NCBI GenBank assembly: GCA_026545765.1
Contig: CM048842.1
Location: forward strand, 67,060,371 to 67,124,370
DNA: 64,000 nucleotides
Direction: 5' to 3'
Source: Plantago major
Lineage: Eukaryota > Streptophyta > Magnoliopsida > Lamiales > Plantaginaceae
Below the pieces are notes generated by a model. The model searched no databases. It had not been told where the DNA came from and was given only the letters and a program-made list of their open reading frames with translations. Below, piece by piece: positions 31,524 through 47,237 of the stretch (the stretch's first letter is position 1; every line of letters begins with the position of its first letter). The position numbers and the translations under genes were made by a program.

Positions 31524-32415
31524 TTAAGCTGCACATCAAATATAACTCTGACGGACATAAATATTTTCTTCACATTTGTATGTAAAATTTCCGAGCTTTC
31601 GTGATATATAGGCTCAGTGTGTTTGAAGCCGTAAAACTGAAGTCTGAATCTCATTCAGTTTGCATTTTGTTCAGTAACACGGGCATTCCCCAACTCGTAC
31701 AATTTTCTGAAAACTCAGTTCACTGTTAAGAGCCAACAGGAAGACCTGCACACCTTGAAAACTATCACAATTAACTCACTAAGAAGGCTAAAAATAAGAA
31801 TTATGAACATGCCTAAGCACAAACATAGACCATCCATGAGCAATCAAATCTTCAATCCCATAATTAATGAGCAACTGTACATCTGAATTGTGAAGATAAG
31901 TTGAAGCTAAAGCCAAGTGCAGTATCTTGTCTGATTATCTACCCTTCATAACATCGCCGGAGCCTTTTCCAATGCTAAATAATCACTGTCCCACATGGAG
32001 TATGTACAAAGATTGAAAAGTAGAATGAGATATAAAAATGCACTAAGATTGTTTTTGAAACTATCTTTGCGCTTGGGGCAATGACGCAGCTAGTGAGGTA
32101 CTAACCGAGGCGCGTCTATTGCTGGTTGAAAACTATTTCCAAACCCCCTCTTGGGCCTAGGTTCGCCTTGGGCCCTCGAGAATTTTTGGAAGGGCTCCCT
32201 TTCGAGGTGTAAGCCCTACAATTTAGTGTTGAAATCTTTTCTGAAAGTTTTGAACTGTTGATTGTGGAAGGATTTCGATCAGAAAGTTACATCTGAAACT
32301 CAGGTGAAGTGTTGATTGTTGATTTTTTATCCAAAAATATACTAGAAGGAATCTTGTACGTACATTTTAGGGAAAAGCCATATCCAGATCTGTAATGTCT
32401 TCTCTTCCTTGAATG

Positions 32416-33032
32416 TAGAAGCACACGGATGAACGTATAATAACAAACAAATTAATGAGATAGGTTTGCACAAGTGCCTCTCAGGTCCTTACAAGGAGAA
32501 CGACATTACCAAGTCCTAATATTGGAGTTAGGATCTTCCAATCCACCTATAATATTGCACCTTACTAGAAATCACTTGTGCTCTTAGCAAGATACTTTAA
32601 TCCTATGAGTGGTTTAATCTTCCACATCCTTGCTACATGACTTATCATCTTGAATCGAATGACTATCTTAGCATATCAGCCAAGCCATAAAGCTACGTGT
32701 TCTTGGTTGAGAAGTCTTTCCTACACGGTTCTGGTTCCACCATCCTATTGATTCTGCCATATTACAAAACTTCATATACAATTTGGTGAGTCCGATACCT
32801 GCCTTAAGATTAGATTAGATGGATTCTTTCTTGTTCAGAACATCTATTCACTACTCAGCCATAGCCTAAAAGAGTCTCTCCTGCTTGAGAAAACAACATT
32901 GCCTTCTCATTCCGAATATATAGAACGGAAGATATTTGTTCTGGAAGATTAAGGAACACTTTTCAGCAGATGGCAAATTATGAGTACATCAAAAACAAGT
33001 GCTATGTCTTTTGTAGGATCAGGTACTTTATT
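32416..33032 (+). repeat. Duplicated U2 5' flank, intact copy (empty CACTA site)
   Basis: It is homologous to 1265-1522 joined to 6962-7333. The uninterrupted 'gaatgactatcttagc' at about 32,661-32,676 is the related empty site of the CACTA insertion. Together with the U2 gene, the duplicated unit is roughly 0.9 kb. Confidence 0.87.
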
Positions 33033-33083
33033 ATCCCATACTTCTAGTGGAGAAAACATGTCCTTAGAAGAGGGAGTATAAAA
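33033..33083 (+). promoter_or_regulatory. U2 snRNA promoter: USE and TATA
   Basis: ATCCCATACTT (33,033-33,043) and TATAAAA (33,077-33,083) are again 33 bp apart. The RNA starts 33 bp after the TATA start. The USE differs from copy A only at the last base. Confidence 0.83.
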
Positions 33084-33109
33084 TGAGCCTGGTGTTGATT
33101 GTAAAACTC

Positions 33110-33307
33110 ATACCTTTCTCGGCCTTTTGGCTAAGATCAAGTGAAGTATCTGTTCTTATCAGTTTAATATCTGATATGTAGCACATTGGGCTACAACGAT
33201 ATTAATGTAATTTTTGTAGGGGAAAAGGTCCAATGTGTAGCTTGCTGCACGGATCCTTTAAGTGTTGCCCATGCGTTGCACTATTGCACGGGCCTGGCAC
33301 ACCCCAC
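33110..33307 (+). ncRNA. U2: U2 snRNA, copy C, with altered branch-point recognition
   Basis: It is nearly identical to copy A over its full length, including stem IIa, a U-rich Sm-type site (AATTTTTGTAG) and GCACGGGCCTGGCACACCCC. The branch-point pairing sequence reads GAAGTA (33,143-33,148) where copy A and other plant U2 read GTAGTA. The change lies in the element that pairs with the intron branch site. The RNA, if made, would be a variant or inactive. The 3' box has one mismatch. Confidence 0.9.
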
Positions 33308-33308
33308 C

Positions 33309-33321
33309 CAATTCAGTTTGA
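33309..33321 (+). terminator. snRNA 3' box of U2 copy C
   Basis: CA-ATTC-AGTTTGA differs from CA(N)3-10AGTNNAA at one position (G for A). Copy A has the perfect version. Confidence 0.65.
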
Positions 33322-34552
33322 TTTATTGACCAAGAAGTCTTCTTGTTTATATTTGGAAATTTTAACCTGTAATGAGATTGTATTGATAGTTGAAACTGTA
33401 GAGTTACACAAGTTATTTCCTTCTCAATTTGTTTAGCTGATTTCATTTCGGTGTTGTAGCAGGTCTTTGAATCATATGCAAAAGCTCATATTGTCATAGA
33501 TCTGGACGTAGACATGATTGCTTTATAACCCACAACATTGATCAGGAGTTGTTACCTATTGTTCAAGTAATGAAAGGTGGTCAAGCCCGGCTCTGAGCCT
33601 ATGCGAGATGTCCACCCAACCCCAAACATTAAGGGCTCCAATATGAGATATGGTCCATTTATGGGGTTTTTTTAAATCAAACTAAAATTGTCATAAAAAA
33701 ACTAAATTTTCAATTCAATGTTAGTATAATCTAATCCATCTTAGTAGTTCAATTTCAATTTGTTGCTGGGATGCGTAACTACATGAGTAGAATGTGCAAG
33801 GTTCGAGTTTCGTTGTGGTGATTTTCTCCCTTATACACACGCATATCCAGACTCATTATTAATCGGGAAAAGTTATACCATTTTTCTATTATGTCAACGA
33901 AAACGAGCTTGGTTATTATGTGGGTCTATACCCATGGAGAGGGATTTGCCCGGTGCGTGCATTTCACACTCAATTCCTGATGGGAAAGAGGATAATAGGA
34001 TATAAGAGACGATCAAGTAAGAGACATATTATCCACCATTAGGGTTACTTTGTCAAAATGACTCAAAAGAGATCAAGTTTATGGAGCGTGAATTTCTCAC
34101 CTACTCAATCATGTATTCAAGATTTCAATGTTACAAGGAATAGGATGAAAGTTCAAAGTACATCACTAAATGAAGGGTGTCAATTAGGGAGTTCAGTTAA
34201 AAAAAATGAAAAGGTCTAGGACTCTAGGTAGAGGATCTTGTTTTTGAACGCATTGGGACATTTTTTTTCAATTTTTTTTAGCATAAGTAAACTTGATCTT
34301 TCTATTTCTTATATGTTCCTTCTCTTCTAAATTATTTTTCATCTTTAGCTATTAAATTTTATAGGTTTTCTTAATTCCTTGTATTTTCAAACCTGCTCTA
34401 CAGATTCCACTTGAACAAAATACGTCAACTGGAGTCATGAACAAATTCCAATCCAGCTTCTTTAATGTACCTCAAATGTACATGGCATACATTAAACCTT
34501 TCTGGTTTCTTTTTATCTTACGGAATGTGGACTCATCAGATTTTGTACATAA
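33322..34552. other. Intergenic, no gene found
   Basis: Short frames only. A B-box-like 'aaggttcgagttt' lies at 33,799, but no A box precedes it at a fitting distance. No repeat partner was seen. Confidence 0.45.
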
Positions 34553-35083
34553 ATTTGAAAAAAGTTTTAAATGATTCATAAGCGACGCGGGAAATGACTA
34601 AACATATCAAATATTTTACTGGATTATCATAAATTTAGGCTCTGTTCTTTTCACTTAAAACTCATTCGATTCGATTCGATTCGATTCAAGTTGATTCGAA
34701 TTTGGTTATATTTTATACTACAATTGATTCAATTGATTCGATTCGATAAATTTGATTTGAAAAAACGAGCAAATTGGCATTACCATAATTATATTAGAGA
34801 AATAAAAAAAAACAAACCTACTAGTTTAGCCTCGACTTTCCCTAGTATCCTATATATATACCTATAGTTCCTATTAAAATTTGAAAAAAAGCTTTAAATA
34901 ATTCATTAAGGATTTCAGTGACGCTGTAAAATGACCAAGTAAACTTCACGTCTTCAAGTCTAAAATATTATACTGGATTATCGTAAAATTTGAAGGTTAA
35001 ACGTAGCAAGACAATTATGTCAGGTAGAGAAAATACCGAACCTACCAGCCCAGCCTAACCCTAGTATACTCGTATATATACAC
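34553..35083. repeat. Tandemly duplicated promoter region, one copy with a GATTC-rich insert
   Basis: Two units align: 34,553-34,860 and 34,880-35,083. Shared words are 'aatttgaaaaaa', 'actggattatc', 'ttatattagagaaa' or 'ttatgtcaggtagagaaa', and 'ctagtat' followed by TATA repeats. The first unit is interrupted at about 34,638-34,765 by a GGCTCTGTTCTTTTCAC...GATTC-rich insert resembling a MITE. The second unit provides the TATA box of the F-box gene. Confidence 0.7.
35073..35080 (+). promoter_or_regulatory. TATA box, F-box gene
   Basis: TATATATA lies about 30 bp before a likely transcription start near 35,105. The first exon is then read through to a GTATGA donor at 35,201. Confidence 0.5.
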
Positions 35084-35104
35084 ACACCGTGTTTCACTCA
35101 CAGA

Positions 35105-35511
35105 CACACCTGAGTACCTGACATCAACAGTTCAACACTATTTCATCTCGAGTTGTGTGGCAGCAAATATTCTACCACCGATCAGTCTCCATCAATTCCG
35201 GTATGACGTATCTCCTTTCAATTCATGTCAATATTCATTTTTACATGTGTTATTGTAATCGATCGATTTGTTCATTCATCGAACCATTGTAACCGATCGA
35301 TTGAAATACCCTTCCTTCCTTGTGATGATTAGCAGACTGGCGTTTATGATTCGCTTATCTGGGCATCAGATTGTTCTATCTGATGCCCATCGGTCTAAGG
35401 AATCGGTTGAGCAGCAGCGCCTAGATGATGACCATCCTAGTCAATGCTGTGGAGGAACAGAAGATGCAAACAAGATCATTACCAACGAATTAATTTACCT
35501 AACACCAAATG
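35105..35511 (+). other. Probable 5' exons of the F-box gene
   Basis: A noncoding exon seems to end at 35,200 (TTCCG then GTATGA). A second exon may run from ATG 35,325 to 35,511 (AAATG then GTATGT), coding MISRLAFMIRLSGHQIVLSD and on to LIYLTPNG. It ends in phase 1, as does the alternative start exon at 37,591-37,633, so either can splice to the acceptor at 38,955. Which supplies the N-terminus cannot be settled from sequence. Confidence 0.4.
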
Positions 35512-36067
35512 GTATGTCTTACCGATCGATTTCATTTTTACCCGTGTTTGCTATGTTGTTTGATGGCCTAATAATTGGTATCGCTTTCTTTAAATCATGT
35601 TCTCTGTTTACAATCAGTTCCTGTTTTTCTCAAGGTGTCCTGAAATTATCATTGCACAACCAGAATTTTTTCTCCGAATAGCTACAATATGTTTGTTAAT
35701 AACTAGTTAAATATAATGCAGCATCTCTGTGATATTTAAAATGCAAGATCACTTGTCATCAACTGTCATCTCATGCGGGTATCTGTTTATATTTATCTAT
35801 GCACGCTAAACAATGCAGCATCTCTGTGATGTTATGTACTACAATATGTTTGTTGATAACTAGTTAGATAATATGATATTGAGAATATGTAGATACTGAC
35901 CAGCGCACAGGTAGACATTTTTTAGAATCATTGTGGTAACTTAGTTTATTATGTCCATTTTGGTGGAGCTTTGCAAACTTTTATGAGTAAAAACTTCTCG
36001 AGAAATTTAAATAGTTTTATTTCATACTTGGTTGATATCTAAATCAGAAGATAACAATATTCTAATG

Positions 36068-36430
36068 GTTGTTTGGGAAGCGATTAAAATGGATCGGGTT
36101 TTTATTGTGAATAGTAACTGAATTATAATTGGGTTTTGAAAAATTGTGTTTGGATGGAATTAAAACTTTATTGCTTTTATAGGGTTGTCATATAGGGTGT
36201 TTAAGAGTGAAGTGACGTGTGTAAGAAGATTATTTGATTGGTTTAAGATTATAATAAATGAAAAGGTAAAGTGAAAGACAATGAGTAGGTAGAGAGATAA
36301 AATTGAATTGAAGTGTGAATAGTTATTGATTAAAAAACGGATATTGTTCAATGTGAATATTAAAGTCGCATGACAAACATGATGAGAACGATAACGCGAT
36401 TAAAACCGGGCTTAACCGCGATCCCAACAG
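36068..36430. mobile_element. Candidate MITE in F-box gene intron
   Basis: GTTGTTTGGGAAGCG on the left and CGCGATCCCAACAG on the right form an imperfect inverted repeat over 363 bp. The flanks 'ttctaatg' and 'tcctagtg' resemble an 8-bp duplication with two differences. It fits a hAT-type MITE only loosely. Confidence 0.4.
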
Positions 36431-37590
36431 TCTCCTAGTGTCGGTATGCCTTATCCCTATAGCCATGCCCAACCAATTTTAGTAGCTTTAATATATGATT
36501 CTGTTAATGAATAAATCCTTTTGCGCCTTGCAGTGAAATGAACTATGGGTCTGCTTAAAGCATATGCATGCGCCTTGAGTGTGGTTTTGTGTTCATTTCT
36601 GTTTGGTTCTATGATATTTTATAAGCTTCTATATAAGGTTTCCTCCTGAATTGTAGAGAGTAATCAGGAAAGTAGATTTATAAATGAATCATTTATAAGT
36701 ATACTTGATTAATGTGGCTGAATCTTATTCTGTTATTGGTTTGAACGGGACTAGTTTAAAAAGGTTTTTTAGGCTGAGCACAATATGGATGCACTTTCCC
36801 TTTCCTTACAAAATTGGAAACTACTGCAATTTTTTCTCAGCGTTGAGAGCGTACCTCTTATTTTCTTTTGTCATTTCGCATACACGGACACAGAGATCGA
36901 ATTTCCTTCCTCAATTTTCACAGAAGGTGTTGTCGTTTTCTTTAGTGGTGCTGCACAGAAAGGTTCGGTGAAATCATCCATACGTTTCAACTTTACCATT
37001 TTGATTAGGTTTCCAACCATGTTACGTTGATTTTTCTGTGCTCATATCGCTGTTCTAGAATTTTAGGTTTGCGTTCTCTTGCTAAATTTTATTTTCATCG
37101 TCTATTCTGGTTTGTTTGATTTAGATCTGCCTTGTATATCAATTCCTGAACTGCATCTGATTTGGATCCCTTCTATTCCCCCCCTCAAACTTGTTTGGAC
37201 CTCTTTTTTCTGGATTACATCGCAGTGGTTTGGCTCATTTATGCCTAATGGAAAATTCACTTGGCCCCTATCATTAGATTTTCTTCGAACTTTAGCATTA
37301 AGAACTTTAGGCATATAAATTTGACTCTAAGTCTATCGTCTGTAAAACCTTTTCTTCTTATAAACTTGAGCTCACCATGTCCGCGTGCAGGTAATTGAGA
37401 TCTTTAAGAGAATCCTATACAACCATTCTTTTGCATTTCCAGATGAATATTTTTCGATGCAACTTTTTAATTACCATCTGTAACTGTTTATATTAAATGG
37501 TCTTTGTCTAATCAAATTGCATTGCCTTTCTTATGCAGAATCTTTCATAGTCTTCCATATTTTCCCCAGTGAAGGTCCACGCTGCAATAA

Positions 37591-40567
37591 ATGGATGGTC
37601 AAATTTCTGCTCCCCCTTCCCAGAGAAACATAGGTGACCTTCAATGAATTATCTTTACTAGTTTCAATTTGTTTGATCTTGGTTTGTTCTGGTTATTCTC
37701 CGGTGGACTTGTGGCAGCATGAGTGTGCTCACATTTCTCGCGTCTTTAATAAATTTATCCTTTGTTTATGGATTAGACTCATGTTTTAAATTCACATTTT
37801 ATTGCAAATTGATGTCTAAAACATCTTCATTCCATAGATCATTAGTACATTTGCCTGAGTTCAGTGTGTTTGGAAGACTTCAGTTTGTAGAAAGGTTGAG
37901 AATATAACAAATGCAAACATATGATGTATTCTGATTAGCTCAAAATATATGATTTATGTGTATGCTTTGACCTCGATGCTCCTGTCCATGAAACATGTAC
38001 AAGAATCATGCACTTATATTTGAATGCTAATTTCCTTGTGTGGGTGAAACCAAACATGTGAGATACTGTGAAGATGCAGCATAAGAGAAATCAAACAGGA
38101 AAATCTAATCCTCCTATAGTTTTTCTAGATATATGGATTTGGAAATCAACTCTATCCGCAAGTTGAATGTTATGGTTCTTAGGTTCTATTTGAACTTTGA
38201 AGTCTTTTATAAAAAAATATACTAAACTAATTGACTAAAGCTTTGTTGCTTGTCTACTTAATTCCATTACCTGGTCAACTTTTAAATGAAATGGGATATA
38301 TTTTGGAAGGATATATTTGTAACAATACTTCACGTCAGGCGAGCCAATCGTGAATCGAATGAATTAGAAACCAATGTACTCGTTTGTGCTCTGGGTGAAG
38401 AATGTAAAAAATGTGTTGGAAGGATATATGTTGTTAGCTATGTAAAAAATGTGTTTCTGAAAGCCCTTACACATAACGTAATTATGCCTGAAGAGATCTT
38501 TAGATCACTTGTGGGGTGATGCATGGTGCATCTGGAATTCGGTACAACTACTGATGCACTTCTTCTCGGAAGTGCAAGGTTTCTTGAAGTGCTTATATCC
38601 AACATAATTTCTCCAACAGTGTCAGAACTTCGTAATATTCTGGTCAGGACCAGAAGTTTTCTGGAACTTGCGATTCATGTTTGTAAAGGCTAGTTCGTTT
38701 GAAAATTTGAAAAGGGGGTCAAATAAATTAATGATGACAGAAATATCTCCTTCGTACAAGTGTATTTTGTGACATTGCTCTAGGTGCTGTTAATCTGAAA
38801 TTTCCTGGCATATTACGAGTTATTTGTGCTATGATCTCACCAAATATGTTCGTTGAGTGTTTGCATACTAGTATAAATTTATTATGGCAAAGAACGTTTA
38901 CCTAGAAAACTGATATTCCATGCATATAACCCATTAATATCTTCGTTTCTTTTAGATTTATCAACGAAATTGGTTGGAAGCATCCACATACCACAACAGT
39001 GGTATGTTGTTCCAGAATCTTCTTCGAAGAAGCGCCTGGTTGAAGAGTTTGATTGGCTCGGTGAACTGCCTGTGGACATTCAGAGGGAAATCTTGTGTCT
39101 GCTGTCAACAACTGATGCGGCACGAACAGGTTTTACGTCAAGAGCATGGAGTACTACATGGAAATCAATACCCAAACTTGTATTTGAGCTTGATCAGTTT
39201 CCTGGAAGGATTATCAGCATTCCAGAGCAGCGTCGCAATTTTGAAAGATTCGTGAATCATGCTCTTGTATGTCACGACAAATCAGATGTCAAGGTATTTG
39301 AACTCTGGCTCTGGACTTCCATTGAGTATAGAAGTTTAATCCATATCAAGTGGATAAGATTTGCAATAAAGCACAATGTTAAAAAACTTGTGCTATTTGG
39401 AAAGATGGCTAGAAATCGAAAGATTCCAGAATCTTTATTCTCATCCAAATACATAGTCAAGATGGAGTTGGCGATTGAAAATTATCTCCTCACTTGGTCT
39501 GAAGCTTGCACACTTCCAAACCTCCGGAAGCTGAAGCTCAAATTTTTGATATTTGACCCAGCATCCCCACGAGATTTGTTTTCATGTTGCCCTGCACTGG
39601 AAAAGCTGTCACTCATGTTCTGTGACATGCCAAGGTCCCAAAATCTCCATGTGTCTTCTCCCACACTGGCAGAGTTTGTGATGTGTTATTGTCGAGGGAT
39701 GGGAGACTGCTCACTCAGTTTTCAAACTCCGCTTTCTAAATTCATATGGATTAGTGGTGAAGGAAATGCAATGAACTTGGTTCCTACGCAGTTTGGATTG
39801 GTTATTGCTGCCCAAGAAATTAGGCTACACATCCAAGGCAATAATTTGACTAGTTCAGTGATCAAAGTCACAAAGGAGCTTTTCAAGGCACTCTCGTGTT
39901 CGACTCTTGGCTCGTCAGGGTAACTGTTACTTTTCGATGCATAATAGATAATTCTGTGCGAAATGTACTTTTAACTGTTTCCTTGTTTGTTTCAGATTCT
40001 CTCCATGGCTGATGATTTGCCACGACAACTGAAAGTCGACGCATTCTGTAACATGAGTGAACTGACAATCCGTCTATTTTCAGAGATTGCCAACTTTAGA
40101 GCAGTTGTGCTTCTTATTTCTAAATGTGTATGCGTCTCATGTGTTCGCTTGGAACTTGAGGTAATAACTAAAGCATGGTCATTGAATATCTGCTTGTCCT
40201 AACTTCATGCTTCAGCATTTAATACATTTCTTTCGTTTGTCAGGGTTCATCAAGTGGAATTGTTGATTACCCGGCATTGAATCTGTATTTGAGAACATAC
40301 GGTTCTAGGAGAGGTTTTTGCCAGCTAATTGATATCCGGATTACAAATTTTGAAGGAAGTCCCGTGGAAATGATGCTGGTCCGATTGTTGTTTGCTCATG
40401 CACATCGTCTGCAGAGTATGCACATCACCATCATGTTGACACATGATGGAGCGGTTGCTAACCATATTAAGCTATCACAAAGCTTCTCCTGCAGCACTTG
40501 TTACAGTACGTTGATCTTTCGGCATTACAATAGGCTCTCTCATCACAACAACACAGGAACCAGATGA
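37591..40567 (+). CDS. F-box/LRR/FBD protein gene
   Basis: The main exon (38,956-39,919) encodes an F-box (LGELPVDIQREILCLLSTTD, then RTGFTSRAWSTTWKSIPKL). An LRR-like region follows (LPNLRKLKLKF, CCPALEKLSLMFCDM). Exons at 39,996-40,159 and 40,244-40,567 add an FBD-like end (ITNFEGSPVEMMLVRLLFAH). Such proteins are substrate receptors of SCF ubiquitin ligases, with the F-box binding Skp1/ASK. The start is taken at ATG 37,591 (MDGQISAPPSQRN), spliced in phase 1. The AGG/GTAACT donor at 39,919 leaves phase 2, but the next exon is open only in phase 0. The strict splice therefore hits a stop and the main frame ends at TAA 39,921. The gene may make a truncated protein, use another junction or be decaying. 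Confidence 0.65.
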
Positions 40568-42180
40568 TAATATTGAACAATTCTCTATGTGCACTGATAA
40601 TTTTATCTTTTTCATCATTCAGTTGCACGCCTTGATAAGAACTTTTCATTTCCTTGTACTCTTCGGTCATTTTTTGTGTTTTGTTCCAAACATTCCGTAA
40701 TCTTTGACCCAATCTTTTGAAATTGCGGCTACCAGCCTACCACCTTATATCCGGTATGGTTTGACCGCGAAATCCATCACCAGTCAGACAGACTTACTAG
40801 TACATGAGTCGAGCCTTATTGAGAGTTCGACTTGGTTCGATAAATATGTATTTTTCGGGCAGCTCGAGCTCAATCAAAGCTCAAAGTAAATATAAGTTTG
40901 AGCTTAGATATTGTGACTCCTCGAAAAATAAATTTATTTGTTAAACATCATTATCAATTGACGTTTGTATGCGGAAGAGAAATAAATGATGAAACATAGA
41001 AAAATTGATAAAACCATTGTATAATTTAATGGTAGAATGTAGTATAATTTTAGTATAAAATTAACACTTTTTTTAAGTGTGGTGTTGTCTTTATAAATAA
41101 TACTAATATAGTATGAAGTTTTACTGTAAACTAATATAGTTCGACAAACTGAGTTAATTCCTCCATACCTGAAATTCGGCAACAAACATGTAGTAATGAT
41201 GTGGATTTCCCAAGTCCTTGACTTTGCACCTAATTTAGCCACAACATTCGAAAACTACAGTTCATGGTTAATTATTTTAAATTCCAAACACTTAATTGCC
41301 ACAAATACAAACACATATTTAATTTTAAACATCAGTGAAACTATACTATAAATTTTACAATCGGTTTCAAAGTATTAGGGGTTGAATTTGATTTCTCTTT
41401 TTTCTTCTTTTAACTTTGAAAACAATTTTAATATGTTTGGTATAAGATTTTAACAGAGTTTTTTTAACAAACCTTTAGTAGATGAATACCAACTCGATTG
41501 TATGTGAGTGAAATAGTGATGTAACAAAATTTTTAATCGTATGACAAACATAAAAACTGATAAAAAGTGACTTAGTCAATTGTCAAAAGTTCATTCATAC
41601 TTAAAAATAAAATTTGTACCGAATTCGACTCAAATTCTTATCTTATTTCTTCCCCCACCCCAACAAGAGAGGAATAGGACTTGAAGAATAAAAATGAGTT
41701 TTCTTTCTTTCTTTCCATTTAAGCTACACGCAAAATGAAGCCACAGAATAATATCCGTATAGTCAACTCGATTGTCTCCACCAGAAGTTGATCTTTTCTT
41801 TGAAATTGTGATTGAAACACACCAAAATCACAGATAGACGTCGGTCGATAATACCAGACAATTATCTGGTGACAGACAAGTTAAGCTAAGCTAAGCTAAG
41901 CTAAGCTTCTCCATTTGACAAGAAACCAAACAACCCAACTCACCTCACTTTAGTTACGTTGCCAATACGACAGATTCGAGAAAATTATTATTATTAAGTC
42001 TCATTAATCACACCAAATTTTTTTTTTTTGATGCATTAATCACAACAATTTTAAGCACCAATTTATTCTACTAATTCCCCTTTTTCTGTGCCTCAAAAAG
42101 ATCTCAGCTTTACTATTATTCTTCTCTAAAAATAAATCTATCACACAGCAAGAATCTATATATTCCTACAGCTCCATTTT
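40568..42180. other. Intergenic between F-box gene and PECT1
   Basis: AT-rich with no supported gene. A short (AAGCT)n tandem tract lies at 41,882-41,908. The right end is the promoter of PECT1; its exact TATA box is unclear. Confidence 0.5.
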
Positions 42181-42835
42181 CTTCGAGGAGATAGATAGAG
42201 TCATAGAACAAGAGAGAAGAGACTACTAGAGAGATACTACAAGGTATGGATTCTTATTCGACAAGGTTCCTTATTTCTTGGTTCAGATTTCTTGCTTGCA
42301 TTGGCGTTATATTTAAACCAACTTGTGTTCAAATCCACATGTCATAAAAATAGTATACGACCAAGTATTGATTGTTGAAACTACAAATAGGAGTTGTTAA
42401 TTGTTATTTCTTTCTCAGGATTCTTTCAGATTCACTGCCTATTTATTTGTATTCAACCCCATTCTTCGATTTGCTTTGAATTCTTGAGAATCCATCTCAT
42501 CGGTACCTTTCTTCAGGTGAATCGTTTAGAAAGTTTTGATCTTTTTGGTTCTTTTCATGGGTTTCTTGTTAGATTGGGAATTGGGTGTTTTCTTGAGCTT
42601 CTTGTTTGATTTCTTTGGTTTCTAGCGTAGATCATCAGATTTGTGTTTGCATTGAATTGGCTGTTTTCTTGAGCTGTAGCTTCATTTCCTATGTCTCTTG
42701 CATAGATCTTGTGGAGTTTATGCTTGAGTTTCACTTCTGATTCTTAATTTGTTGATTTCATCATTCTTGTGTTCTTTGAAGTGGGATTGATGATTATGCA
42801 ACATTATATGTTGATTCTGTTAGCTTGTTATTTGA

Positions 42836-46735
<3,900 letters not shown>

Positions 46736-47237
46736 ACGCTCCAATTGATGACTCGTGACCGCGGATTTGCAGATATATTTCTCCTTATTTATAGATTGAT
46801 TGAAGGGACAGTTGATCCCATTATTTTTGTTCTCGAGATAAATGCAGGAGACTAATGCCTTGGTAGAGAAAATAGGCCTGAAATTTTATCACTGTAGCTT
46901 TCTCCTGTCTTGGTTGTTAGATCCCAGTACTGATCATTAGATGATTTACAGTTAGCATTGTAGTATTTGTTGTATTTTTTTTTTTTTCTTGTAAATTTTG
47001 TAAGAATGCCTTTTAATTACATCTATGCTATCTGTCTATTATTGTAGCCAGAGTTTCAGAACAGAAAGATAGATTAACACAGCTTAAATCTCTGATTTCG
47101 GAATATAATCTCGACTCCGGAATATGTTTCTATTCTTAAAAAACAGAACTTTTCGTATACATTTCCTATTCTTGAAATCTCTATTATGATAAAATTGCTG
47201 ATTACTGTAGTTTTCAGTACATGATTTTCAAGCCATG
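46736..47237. other. Convergent intergenic region between PECT1 and GPAT
   Basis: About 0.5 kb contains both 3' UTRs. A T-run lies at 46,976-46,988. No other gene is visible. Confidence 0.6.

Noticed and set aside
33760-33860. SINE candidate with a B-box-like 'aaggttcgagttt'
   Set aside because: No A box at a suitable distance, no poly(A) or T tail and no flanking duplication were found.
41882-41908. (AAGCT)n tract as a regulatory array upstream of PECT1
   Set aside because: It is a short simple repeat with no link to a known plant promoter element and lies far from the likely start site.
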